This document shows positions 46,679 through 54,198 of a stretch of 64,000 bases of DNA, one piece after another. The number at the start of each line of letters is the position of its first letter. Position 1 is the first letter of the stretch. The notes under the pieces are model-generated. The model was not told the DNA's origin. It saw only the letters and a list, made by a program, of their open reading frames with translations, and did no database searches. Source of the DNA: Luteimonas terricola (GTDB lineage Bacteria; Pseudomonadota; Gammaproteobacteria; Xanthomonadales; Xanthomonadaceae); NCBI RefSeq assembly GCF_004352845.1, contig NZ_SJRX01000001.1, positions 310,001 through 374,000 of the forward strand. Reading direction: 5' to 3'. The position numbers were made by a program, and so were the translations under genes.

Positions 46679-47794
46679 ATGACCGAATTCATCCCGCCCG
46701 GCACGCGCTTCCTCGAACTGCCCTCGCCCTTTGCCATGAAACGCGGCGGCGGTCTGCGCGAGGGCCGCATCGCCTACGAGACCTGGGGTCGCCGCAACGC
46801 CGCCGGCGACAACTCCATCCTCATCCTCACCGGCCTGTCGCCGGACGCGCATGCCGCGGCGAACGAGGCTGATCCCGCCCCCGGCTGGTGGGAGGCGATG
46901 CTGGGCCCCGGGAAGGCGATCGATACCGACCGCTGGCACGTGGTCTGCGTGAACTCGCTGGGCAGCTGCAAGGGATCCAGCGGGCCGGCTTCGATCGATC
47001 CGGCCACCGGCCAGCCCTGGCGCATCGCCTTCCCCGACGTCGCCATCGAGGACATCGCCGATTCCGCGGCGCACGCCGTGCGCGCACTCGGCATCGAGCG
47101 CCTGGCCTGCGTGATCGGCAACTCCATGGGCGGCATGGCCGCGCTCGCCCTGCTCGCGCGCCATCCCGGCATCTCGCGCAGCCACATCAACGTGTCGGGC
47201 GCCGCGCGCGCATTGCCGTTCTCGATCGCGATCCGCTCGCTGCAGCGCGAGGCCATCCGCCTGGACCCGCACTGGAACAACGGCGACTACGATGACGCGA
47301 ACTATCCCGAAAGCGGCATGCGCATGGCGCGCAAACTCGGCGTGATCACGTATCGATCCGCGCTGGAGTGGGACGGCCGCTTCGGCCGCGTGCGCCTGGA
47401 CTCCGACCGCCGCGACGACGAGGACCCCTTCGGCCTCGAGTTCGAGGTCGAGAGCTACCTCGAGGCCCACGCCAGGCGCTTCGTGCGCAACTTCGACCCC
47501 AATTGCTATCTCTACCTCAGCCGCTGCATGGACTGGTTCGACATCGGCGAATCCTGCGGCGGCACCACGGCCGACGGCCTGGCCCGGATCCGCGTGGAGC
47601 GCGCACTGGCGATCGGCGTACACACCGACCTCCTGTTCCCGCTGCAGCAGCAGCAGGAAATCGCCGACGGGCTGCGCGCCGGCGGTGCCGAATCCACGCT
47701 GCTGCCGCTGGAATCGCCACAGGGACATGACGCCTTCCTGGTGGACTTCGCCCGCTTCACGCCCGCGGTCGGTGGCTTCCTGGCGGCGCTTTGA
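46679..47794 (+). CDS. metX: homoserine O-acyltransferase MetX
   Basis: MetX acylates homoserine in the first committed step of methionine synthesis. The 371-residue alpha/beta hydrolase has GNSMGGM (Ser149 nucleophile), NPNCYLYLSRCMDWFDIG and catalytic Asp317 and His350 (HTDLLFP, GHDAF). Whether acetyl- or succinyl-CoA is used cannot be fixed without modelling; many proteobacterial MetX proteins use succinyl-CoA. The ATG at 46679 gives MTEFIPPGTRFLEL and is preceded by a -10-like box. The cysteine dioxygenase gene follows after 73 bases, placing sulfur amino acid synthesis and catabolism side by side. Confidence 0.93.
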   Translation: MTEFIPPGTRFLELPSPFAMKRGGGLREGRIAYETWGRRNAAGDNSILILTGLSPDAHAAANEADPAPGWWEAMLGPGKAIDTDRWHVVCVNSLGSCKGSSGPASIDPATGQPWRIAFPDVAIEDIADSAAHAVRALGIERLACVIGNSMGGMAALALLARHPGISRSHINVSGAARALPFSIAIRSLQREAIRLDPHWNNGDYDDANYPESGMRMARKLGVITYRSALEWDGRFGRVRLDSDRRDDEDPFGLEFEVESYLEAHARRFVRNFDPNCYLYLSRCMDWFDIGESCGGTTADGLARIRVERALAIGVHTDLLFPLQQQQEIADGLRAGGAESTLLPLESPQGHDAFLVDFARFTPAVGGFLAAL

Positions 47795-47854
47795 GGCCGG
47801 GCATCGCACCGGGCAGGATGCTGCACCGCGGCGCGAGGGCGGCGCGGGGCGTCG

Positions 47855-47860
47855 TACACT
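47855..47860 (+). promoter_or_regulatory. -10-like hexamer giving a leaderless cysteine dioxygenase message
   Basis: TACACT, seven bases, then the ATG at 47868, without a ribosome-binding site. Same spacing as before metX and the DUF3293 gene. Confidence 0.4.
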
Positions 47861-47867
47861 CGGGCCC

Positions 47868-48479
47868 ATGACCCAGACCCGCGAGGACGCCGATGGCGTC
47901 CTGTCCGACATCGACTTCCCCGGCCGCGCGCGCCTGATCGCCGGCATCGACGCGGCGCTGGCCGCCGGCGACTGCCACGCCATCACCGCGGCCCTGCGCA
48001 ACGTCATGTGCGGACTGATCCGCGACCCCGCGGTCCGCCTTCCCGACTGCGTGCACACGCCGATCGCCGACCACTACGCCCGCCGCGAGCTGTATCGAAG
48101 CCCGGAGCACGGCTACAGCGTGGTCGCCATGACCTGGGGACCGGGCCAGGGCACGCCGATCCACGACCACGCCGGCTGCTGGTGCGTGGAAGGCGTCTGG
48201 TCGGGCGAGCTGGAAATCACCCAGTACGAGCTTCTGGAGCACGACGGCGACCGCTTCCGCTTCCGCTCCGCAGGCGGCCTGCAGGCCGGTCCCGGCAGCG
48301 CCGGCAGCCTGATCCCGCCGCACGAGTACCACACCATCCGCAACGCCGACGCCGATGCGATCGCCGTGTCCCTGCACGTCTACGAGGCGCCGTTGGAGGC
48401 GTGCTCGCGCTTCGAGCCGATGAGCGGCGAATGGCATCTGCGTACGGACAGCGCGCTGCGTACCGACACGACGGCCTGA
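47868..48479 (+). CDS. cysteine dioxygenase family protein
   Basis: A non-heme Fe(II) thiol dioxygenase of the cupin superfamily. It oxidises cysteine (or a related thiol such as 3-mercaptopropionate) to the sulfinic acid. The 203-residue protein has the three-His iron site His99, His101 (TPIHDHAGCWCV) and His155 (HEYHTIRN), and GVWSGELEITQYEL with cupin spacing. The gene ends 20 bases before tRNA-Leu. Substrate cannot be told from the motifs alone. Confidence 0.9.
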   Translation: MTQTREDADGVLSDIDFPGRARLIAGIDAALAAGDCHAITAALRNVMCGLIRDPAVRLPDCVHTPIADHYARRELYRSPEHGYSVVAMTWGPGQGTPIHDHAGCWCVEGVWSGELEITQYELLEHDGDRFRFRSAGGLQAGPGSAGSLIPPHEYHTIRNADADAIAVSLHVYEAPLEACSRFEPMSGEWHLRTDSALRTDTTA

Positions 48480-48483
48480 CCGC

Positions 48484-48489
48484 TATACT
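48484..48489 (+). promoter_or_regulatory. -10 box of the tRNA-Leu gene
   Basis: TATACT, ten bases before the tRNA 5' end, just after the stop of the preceding gene. The -35 region is weak, so read-through from the cysteine dioxygenase gene may also contribute. Confidence 0.45.
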
Positions 48490-48499
48490 TGCCGCCCGC

Positions 48500-48587
48500 G
48501 CCGGAATGGCGGAATCGGTAGACGCAGCGGACTCAAAATCCGCCGGGCTAAACACCTGTGTGGGTTCGAGTCCCACTTCCGGCACCA
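48500..48587 (+). tRNA. tRNA-Leu (CAA)
   Basis: The acceptor arms GCCGGAA (48500-48506) and TTCCGGC (48577-48583) pair perfectly and are followed by A and an encoded CCA. The anticodon stem GCGGA/TCCGC holds loop CTCAAAA with anticodon CAA (48534-48536), reading UUG. A long variable arm (type II) and GGTTCGAGTCC T-arm confirm leucine identity. A short T-rich run follows at about 48594. Confidence 0.97.
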
Positions 48588-48713
48588 CTGTAGGATTTTT
48601 CTGACCCCTTTGCCGGGGCTGGGCCGATACCGCGGACCTGCGCCGTGCCGGATCATGCGGATTCCGGCAGCACAGCGCACCAACGGACGGCGCGCCGCCT
48701 ACAGGAAGTCCGG

Positions 48714-48732
48714 CCGTGGCCATCGGCCACGG
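48714..48732. other. hairpin in the tRNA-Leu to TANGO2-family gap
   Basis: CCGTGGCC (48714-48721) and GGCCACGG (48725-48732) form a perfect 8-bp stem with a three-base loop. A second stem TCCCGGG (48781-48787) with CCCGGGA (48797-48803) lies just before the next gene. Neither has a T-tract. The function is unknown. Confidence 0.4.
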
Positions 48733-48820
48733 TGCTGGGCCGGGATCTCAAAGTCGTAGCATCAGGCGCGCAACGCGCCTTCCCGGGTGGATCCCGCCCG
48801 GGACCGCTACCATGAGCGGC

Positions 48821-49618
48821 ATGTGCCTGATCGCCCTCGCCTGGCGCCTCCATCCCCGCTACCAGCTGGCCATCGCGGCCAACCGGGACGAACTCCATGC
48901 CCGCCCCGCTGCCGCGGCAAGCCTTGATCCCGACGCCCCCGCCGTTTATGGCGGACGCGACCTGGTGCAGGGCGGCAGCTGGCTGCAGGTATCGGCGCAC
49001 GGCCGGCTTGCAGCCGTCACCAACGTTCGCGACGGCCGCGGCAGCATGGCACCACAACCGTGTTCAAGGGGCTGGCTGGTTCGCGACTTCGTCCGGGACC
49101 ACGTCGCGGCGGAGGATTTCGCCATGACGCAGGCCGCCTCTCCGGGCTACGGCCCGTTCAATGCGTTGTTCTGGGATGGCGACTCCCTTGTCCACGCCAG
49201 CAACCATCCAGAGGCGTTCGGGGCTGTAGTGACCCCCGGCATCCACGCGATGTCGAACGGCGCCTTCGATGCGCCCTGGCCGAAAAGCATGGCGGCAACG
49301 CGCGCGCTCGAGACCTGGTTGGGCACGCCGGCCGCATCGGCCGATCTGCCGGGCTCTCCGGAGGTGCTGGAGCCGCTGTTCGCAGCGCTCGCGGACACCA
49401 CCCTGGCGCCCGACGACACGCTTCCGGACACGGGCGTGGGGCTCGCTCTCGAGCGCGCGCTTTCGCCTCCATTCGTGGACGGGCCGGAATACGGCACCCG
49501 CTGCAGCACCATCGTGCTGGTGGCACGCGATCACGTGCTGTTCGCCGAACGGCGTTACGGCCCCGCGGGCGTGCGCAGCGGCGACAGCATCGCCATGGTT
49601 CCCCTGCCCGTCAGCTGA
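48821..49618 (+). CDS. TANGO2/NRDE family protein
   Basis: The 265-residue protein starts MCLIALAWRLHPRYQLAIAANRDELHARP, with the NRDE motif that gives the family its name. It continues with YGGRDLVQGGSWLQVSAHGRLAAVTN and GIHAMSNGAFDAPWPKS. Human TANGO2 relates to lipid and acyl-CoA/heme handling, but no bacterial reaction is established. ATG 48821 is preferred over 48812 because it puts Cys at residue 2, the conserved potential Ntn-like nucleophile. The gene is convergent with the next. Confidence 0.9.
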   Translation: MCLIALAWRLHPRYQLAIAANRDELHARPAAAASLDPDAPAVYGGRDLVQGGSWLQVSAHGRLAAVTNVRDGRGSMAPQPCSRGWLVRDFVRDHVAAEDFAMTQAASPGYGPFNALFWDGDSLVHASNHPEAFGAVVTPGIHAMSNGAFDAPWPKSMAATRALETWLGTPAASADLPGSPEVLEPLFAALADTTLAPDDTLPDTGVGLALERALSPPFVDGPEYGTRCSTIVLVARDHVLFAERRYGPAGVRSGDSIAMVPLPVS

Positions 49619-49670
49619 TGCCCGTCAGCTGACGCCGCAGCATCGGTGACGCACACCCGCTCCGCCCGGA

Positions 49671-50075
49671 TCAGGGCGAACTGGCGCGGCAGCGCAGCGG
49701 CACGTTGTCCTCGAGTCCCTGCTCCCATCCATTGGGACGACGCAGCGCGATCGTGTGATTGATGCATGCGCGCTCGGCGCCATCGCGCATCGCAGCCACC
49801 GGCCCCGGAAGCATCACGAGATCACCGCCGCTGGACTGTCCGACCTCGACCACCGCCGCGTCCTCCAACGGCGCTTCGTCTTCGAATTCGTCGTAGTCCG
49901 TCCCGGCACGCTCCACCACCGCCGTTGCCGCCACAGGCTCGCTCCCGGAGCCGAAGACGGCACCCACTACGTGACCGACGACATCCGCCACCAGGATGCC
50001 GACGGCCACCGCGAGCATCATCGGCAGGAAGAAGGACCAGGGCGTGACGTCGTCGCGCAGGCGGACTGGACTCAT
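49671..50075 (-). CDS. small membrane protein of unknown function
   Basis: I do not recognise it. The 134-residue product has one N-terminal hydrophobic span (about 12-40, FFLPMMLAVAVGILVADVVGHVVGAVFG), an acidic stretch (DYDEFEDEAPLED) and a C-terminal part with two cysteines (ERACINHTIALRRPNG, LRCRASSP). ATG 50075 is chosen because GGAGG lies eight bases before it. It stands alone, convergent with the TANGO2-family gene. Confidence 0.7.
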   Translation of the reverse strand: MSPVRLRDDVTPWSFFLPMMLAVAVGILVADVVGHVVGAVFGSGSEPVAATAVVERAGTDYDEFEDEAPLEDAAVVEVGQSSGGDLVMLPGPVAAMRDGAERACINHTIALRRPNGWEQGLEDNVPLRCRASSP

Positions 50076-50302
50076 GGGCGTGGCCTCCGTTTCAGAGATC
50101 ACATTAACGCGTCCGTCCCCGGACGGCGCCTCGGGTAAACCCCAGGGAGAACCGCGGCAAGCCCCACAAGTGAAAGGCCCAGTCGTCCGGGTTTCCCCGG
50201 TCGGCTGAGCCTTCCGTCGTCGAAGCGATTGCGTTGGGCCGTGAGGCCGTTCCGCTTTTTCTTCGACGGGTCGACCATAGCGCAGGCGGCGTTAAACGCT
50301 CG

Positions 50303-50782
50303 TCAATCCACGCGACCGTCCGTCGGCGGCGCCGGCCAGGGCCACCAGCCGCGGCCGGTGAGCGCGTAGCGGTCGGCGGCGCGTTCGAACCGGTTGCGCA
50401 CGCCGATTCCGCCGCACAGGAAGTACATGGGAAGGAACAGCGGGCCGAGTGACATGTACTGCAGTACATGCGCGCGCTCGTGGTCGGCGAGCCGCACTGC
50501 AGGTTGTTCGCACAGCCCGGCGCGGTGGGCATAGGTCAGGCAGTCGCTGTCGATGCTGTCGCCGGTATGCAGGATCACGTTGCCCAGGGTGAGCGCCCCG
50601 CCCGGCCCCCAGGGCACCGCGTCGAATACCAGGGCGAGGTCGCGCCTGCGCAGTCGAACGCGCGCGCCGAAGGGCAGCGCGGCCAGTCCCGCCAACAGGC
50701 CGGCCAAGGTGTTGGGCAGCGTCCAGGCGATGCCGAGCGCGCCGAGCACCCGCCGCAACGCGCGCAGGCCGCGCGCGCTCAC
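50303..50782 (-). CDS. HEXXH-motif membrane-associated protein coupled to pspC-like gene
   Basis: The 159-residue protein has a hydrophobic N-terminal hairpin (about 12-40). A zinc-peptidase-like HERAH motif (101-105, in RLADHERAHVLQYM) and RFERAADRYA with Glu133 follow, an arrangement that recalls the third ligand of gluzincins such as M48. A hydrophobic segment lies between (SLGPLFLPMYFLCGG). Length and fold do not match a full peptidase, so catalysis is unproven. The start is GTG 50782, overlapping the pspC-like stop by four bases (GTGA). It is the last of a coupled chain phaE-phaC-pspC-this gene. Confidence 0.75.
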   Translation of the reverse strand: MSARGLRALRRVLGALGIAWTLPNTLAGLLAGLAALPFGARVRLRRRDLALVFDAVPWGPGGALTLGNVILHTGDSIDSDCLTYAHRAGLCEQPAVRLADHERAHVLQYMSLGPLFLPMYFLCGGIGVRNRFERAADRYALTGRGWWPWPAPPTDGRVD

Positions 50783-50979
50783 CCGTCCTCGGGCATCAGC
50801 AGCCACAGCAGCAGGTAGGCGAGAATGCCGGGGAAGGCCGCCGACAGCACCGAGAACACGACGTACAGCACGCGCAGCAGGGTGGAATTCCAGCCGAAGC
50901 GGCGCGCGATGCCGCCAACCACGCCCACGAGCACGCGGTCGTCGAGCGGTCGGCTGAGGCTGGGCTTCGCGGTGTTCAT
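50779..50979 (-). CDS. PspC-domain small membrane protein
   Basis: A 66-residue PspC-type protein: RPLDDRVLVGVVGGIARRFGWNSTLLRVLYVVFSVL with one membrane segment and LLLWLLMPEDG at the end. PspC domains sense envelope stress in other bacteria, but this stand-alone form has no assigned role. The ATG overlaps the phaC stop and its stop overlaps the next start, both by four bases. Confidence 0.88.
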   Translation of the reverse strand: MNTAKPSLSRPLDDRVLVGVVGGIARRFGWNSTLLRVLYVVFSVLSAAFPGILAYLLLWLLMPEDG

Positions 50980-52040
50980 CGCTGCGCCAACCAGTTGTGG
51001 ATCGCGTCGGGCACTTCCTTCTGTGCCCGTCCCGAGACATAGATGCCGATATGGCCACCGCGGAACGACAGCTCCGAATAGTCGCTGCCGCCGATCAGCC
51101 CGCCCAGCGGCTTCGAGGCCGACGGCGGTACGAGATGGTCCTGCTCGGCGTAGATGTTGAGCACCGGTATCTCCACGTTCCCCAGGTGCACCTCGCGGCC
51201 GCCGATCTCGATGCCGCCCTCGACGAAGCCGTTGCCCTGGTAATACATCTTGATGAACTGGCGGAAGGCCTCGCCCGCCTGGTCTGGCGAGTCGAAGATC
51301 CACTTCTCCATGCGCAGGAAGTCCTCCATCGCCGCCTTGTCGTCGAGGATGTCGGCCATGCCCACGTACTTCTGCACGAACAGCCGCCAGGGCTTGAGCG
51401 TGAGGTAGCACATGTTCATCAGGTCGGCCGGCACGTTGCCGAGGGTGTCGACGAACAGGTCGACGTCCATCCCGCGCGTCCAGTTCGACAGCATGTTGTC
51501 CGGCGTGTGGAAGTCCACCGGCGTCACCATGGTGATGAGGTTGCGGAGCTTGCCGGGGTTGAGCGCGGCGTAGCTGAGCGAGAACGCGCCGCCCTGGCAG
51601 ATGCCGAGCAGGTTGATGGCATCCAGTCCGTGTACCGCGCGCAGGTGGTCGACGGCGCCGCCGATGAAGCGTTCGATGTAGTCCTCGAGGTCGAGGAAGC
51701 GGTCGGAGCGGTCGGGATAGCCCCAGTCGATGATGTAGACGTCCTCGCCGCGCGCCAGCAGCTGGCGCACCAGCGACTTGTTGTCCTGCAGGTCGACCAT
51801 GTAGGGCCGGTTGACCAGGGCATAGGCGATCAGCAGCGGCACGCGGGCCGTGGGCTTGCGCTCGCCGATGAAGCGGTAAAGCACCACTTTGCCGTCGCGC
51901 CAGACCTCCTCGCGTCGGGTGGCGCCGAAGTCGACGTCGTCGACCTCGCGCAGCACCTGCAGGCCCGCAGCGAGTTTCTGCTGCAGCCGCATGGCCTCTT
52001 CGGCCAGCCCCGCGGGGGTGATGTTGAGCGGACCGTACAT
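50976..52040 (-). CDS. phaC: class III poly(3-hydroxyalkanoate) synthase catalytic subunit
   Basis: PhaC polymerises (R)-3-hydroxyacyl-CoA on granules. The 354-residue size and pairing with PhaE make it class III. The lipase-like box GICQGG has Cys148 as nucleophile, with Asp301 (AEQDHLVPP) and His330 (GGHIGIY). DWGYPDRSDRFLDLEDYI and TPVDFHTPDNMLSNW are typical. It starts one base after the phaE stop and overlaps the pspC-like gene by four bases. Confidence 0.95.
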   Translation of the reverse strand: MYGPLNITPAGLAEEAMRLQQKLAAGLQVLREVDDVDFGATRREEVWRDGKVVLYRFIGERKPTARVPLLIAYALVNRPYMVDLQDNKSLVRQLLARGEDVYIIDWGYPDRSDRFLDLEDYIERFIGGAVDHLRAVHGLDAINLLGICQGGAFSLSYAALNPGKLRNLITMVTPVDFHTPDNMLSNWTRGMDVDLFVDTLGNVPADLMNMCYLTLKPWRLFVQKYVGMADILDDKAAMEDFLRMEKWIFDSPDQAGEAFRQFIKMYYQGNGFVEGGIEIGGREVHLGNVEIPVLNIYAEQDHLVPPSASKPLGGLIGGSDYSELSFRGGHIGIYVSGRAQKEVPDAIHNWLAQR

Positions 52041-52041
52041 G

Positions 52042-53346
52042 TCAGCGCTTCCCCTTCTTCACGGACTTCTTCGTCGACTTCGACGCCATGGGCTCGGGCG
52101 TCCGCGGCATTGCACCGGCGATCGCGCCGCCGAAGCTCCTGCCCCTGGACGATCGCCCACCGGTCGTCTTCGCGACCCGTCTGGCCGCCGTCTTGCCGGG
52201 GCGCTTTGCAGCGCGCTTCGTGACGGTCTTGGCGGCACGCGCGGGAGCACGCTTGGCCGCGGGCTTGGCGACCGCCTTGGCGGTACTGCGTGCGGCCGTC
52301 TTCTTCGGGGCCTTTCGCGCGCGCCTGGGAGGCACAACGGCTTCAGCAGTGGACGCCGGCTCCGCTGCGGGCGCGGGCGCCGGGGCCGGCCGGCGCTGCG
52401 GCGCACCCGCGGCGCGCGCACCGCCACCCGATCCGCCTGCAATCGCATCACGCAGCCGCCGCACCTCGCGTTCCAGCTGCGCCAACTTGCGGTGTGCGCC
52501 GTCGAGTTCAGTGCGCGTGGGCATGCCCAGCTGCGTGCAGGCGTCCTCCACCATGCGCTGCACCCCGGCGCGCACGCGCATCTGCGCATTGACCAGGTTG
52601 CCGTAGACCTCACGGAACTCCGGCGACAGCGCGATCTCGGCGTAGGCCTCCTCGGCCGCGTCGATCCAGAGGTCGAACAGGGCGCGGGCGGACTGGAGCT
52701 GGCGCCCCGGTTCCTCGTGGTCGACCAGCCTGTTCTCGAAGATCACGAACGCTTCCTGCTGCGCCTTGAGCATCAGCGCAGCGTGGGCATTGGAGGCCTG
52801 CTGGTACTCGGCCACGTGGGCCGCCAGCGCCTGCTGGCGCTCCTGCTGCTCGCGACCGGAGCCGAAAGCCGGCATGCGCAGCCAGGACATGCCCTCGTCG
52901 CGGACCTCGTCGAGCCAGGGCGAGGCGTCATCGACCCACTGCCCCAGGCCCTGCAGCCCGTGTCCGCGCATGCTGCGCAGCATCTCGGGGAAGGGGTTCT
53001 CGCCGCTGGCCCCCAGCGCCTCCTTCCAGGCGCGCGCGACGTCGACCGCACTGGCTTCCTGGCCGGCGAAACGCGCGGCGACTTCCTGCATGCGCCCGTA
53101 CCAGCGGCGGGCCTGGCTGTTGAAGTGCGTGAGCGCGTCGTTGGACTCGCTGCGGCCGCCGTGGGCCAGCCGCGTCCACCAGTCCAGGGATTCCTGCCAG
53201 GCCTCCGCGCCCAGCGGCGGCAGCTGCGGCCCGCCCATGCCGGGGATGGCGCCGGTGCCCGGCACCGCGCTGCGCAGCGCGTCGCCCCAGGCGGCCCAGT
53301 AACGCCGCGCCAGTGACTCGAAATCGTCCCTTGGATTCCCCGACAT
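52042..53346 (-). CDS. phaE: class III PHA synthase subunit PhaE with histone-like basic tail
   Basis: PhaE is required for activity of class III PhaC. The 434-residue protein has a helical PhaE domain (about 1-310: SLDWWTRLAHG, YQQASNAHAALMLKAQQEAF, DLWIDAAEEAYAEIALSPEFREVYG, GMPTRTELDGAHRKLAQLEREVRRLR). The last 95 residues or so are very rich in Lys, Ala and Arg (KKTAARSTAKAVAKPAAKRA), like histone H1 or the PhaF phasin tail. This suggests DNA contact and granule-nucleoid linkage. GGAGG precedes the ATG at 53346, and TATGAT at 53371-53376 is a likely -10. Confidence 0.9.
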   Translation of the reverse strand: MSGNPRDDFESLARRYWAAWGDALRSAVPGTGAIPGMGGPQLPPLGAEAWQESLDWWTRLAHGGRSESNDALTHFNSQARRWYGRMQEVAARFAGQEASAVDVARAWKEALGASGENPFPEMLRSMRGHGLQGLGQWVDDASPWLDEVRDEGMSWLRMPAFGSGREQQERQQALAAHVAEYQQASNAHAALMLKAQQEAFVIFENRLVDHEEPGRQLQSARALFDLWIDAAEEAYAEIALSPEFREVYGNLVNAQMRVRAGVQRMVEDACTQLGMPTRTELDGAHRKLAQLEREVRRLRDAIAGGSGGGARAAGAPQRRPAPAPAPAAEPASTAEAVVPPRRARKAPKKTAARSTAKAVAKPAAKRAPARAAKTVTKRAAKRPGKTAARRVAKTTGGRSSRGRSFGGAIAGAMPRTPEPMASKSTKKSVKKGKR

Positions 53347-53370
53347 CACCTGCCTCCGTCCGTTCAACCG

Positions 53371-53376
53371 ATCATA
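53371..53376 (-). promoter_or_regulatory. -10 box of the phaEC operon
   Basis: TATGAT on the minus strand, 24 bases before the phaE ATG. The -35 is poor. Transcription would begin near 53364 and cover phaE, phaC, the pspC-like and HEXXH genes. Confidence 0.4.
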
Positions 53377-53405
53377 GCAATGCCCGATGTCTGCGCCACC
53401 GCGGA

Positions 53406-54038
53406 TCAGGGCTTGGGGATGCGCAGCGTCTTGCTGATCATCAACGAGCCCGACAGCGCGTACACCAGCACCAGCGGATGCAGCTGCCAGGGGCCGAGCT
53501 GCCACTGTCCGAACCAGATCGCGTCGCCAAGCGCGCCCTGCCAGGCCGCCACCGCCAGCAGCAGCACGATGGCCACGCTGCTGGGGATCGGCGTGCCCTC
53601 GAAGTACTTCACCTTGTCGCCGCCGTCGGCAAGGGTTTCCGCGGTGACGTTGTAGCGCGCCAGGCGGCTGACGCCGCAGGCGACGAAATAGCTCAGGACC
53701 ACCCAGTCCCAGCCGCCCTGCAGGCCGCAGGCGTAGCCGAGCACGGCCGGTGCGACGCCGAAGGAGATCACGTCGGCCAGCGAATCGAGTTCGCGGCCCA
53801 GGGTGGAGGCGACCTTGCGCCAGCGTGCGACGCGTCCGTCGAGCGCGTCGAACACGAAAGCCAGCGGGATCAGCGCCATGCCCAGCATCAGGTCGCGGAT
53901 GCCGCCGCCCCCACCGCCTTCCTGCAGGTAGCGCATGGCCGCGAAGATCGCACTGGTGCCGCAGACCGCGTTGCCGAGGGTGAACCAGTCCGCGAGCTGG
54001 AAGTCGCGGATCATCGAAAAGTGGCGCTGTCGGGTCAT
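53406..54038 (-). CDS. pssA: CDP-alcohol phosphatidyltransferase, probable phosphatidylserine synthase
   Basis: This inner-membrane enzyme joins CDP-diacylglycerol with an alcohol; the best match is serine (CDP-OH-P type II PssA). The 210-residue protein has the full motif D67-G-x2-A-R-x8-G-x3-D85-x3-D89 (DALDGRVARWRKVASTLGREL region) and about six spans. NAVCGTSAIFAA and FEGTPIPSS support PssA. A phosphatidylcholine synthase is less likely because the length is short. No ribosome-binding site is seen before the ATG. Confidence 0.85.
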   Translation of the reverse strand: MTRQRHFSMIRDFQLADWFTLGNAVCGTSAIFAAMRYLQEGGGGGGIRDLMLGMALIPLAFVFDALDGRVARWRKVASTLGRELDSLADVISFGVAPAVLGYACGLQGGWDWVVLSYFVACGVSRLARYNVTAETLADGGDKVKYFEGTPIPSSVAIVLLLAVAAWQGALGDAIWFGQWQLGPWQLHPLVLVYALSGSLMISKTLRIPKP

Positions 54039-54089
54039 CGCCGTGCCTGTCGCGGATGGGAGCCCAGCATGCCAAACACGCCGTCACGG

Positions 54090-54174
54090 TGGGAGCAGTC
54101 CCGCCCTGCCGGGGCGCCGGGTCGCGGCTATAGCAGCTCCCACAAAGTTGGTTGTGGGAGCCGCTACAGCGGCA
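54090..54174. repeat. GTGGGAGC-type (SMAG/REP-like) intergenic repeat
   Basis: GTGGGAGC at 54090-54097 is inverted as GCTCCCAC at 54137-54144 around a GC-rich hairpin. A second unit begins with GTGGGAGC at 54155-54162 and continues CGCTACAGCGGC. Such short palindromes headed GTAGGAGC or GTGGGAGC are dispersed in Stenotrophomonas and relatives (SMAG elements) and are linked to RAYT transposases. Confidence 0.7.
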
Positions 54175-54198
54175 AAGGCGTCACCGCACGGCCACCGC

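Noticed and set aside
48588..48820. Gap after tRNA-Leu considered as an integration site for a mobile element
   Set aside because: No integrase, no repeat of the tRNA 3' end and no GC shift downstream were found.
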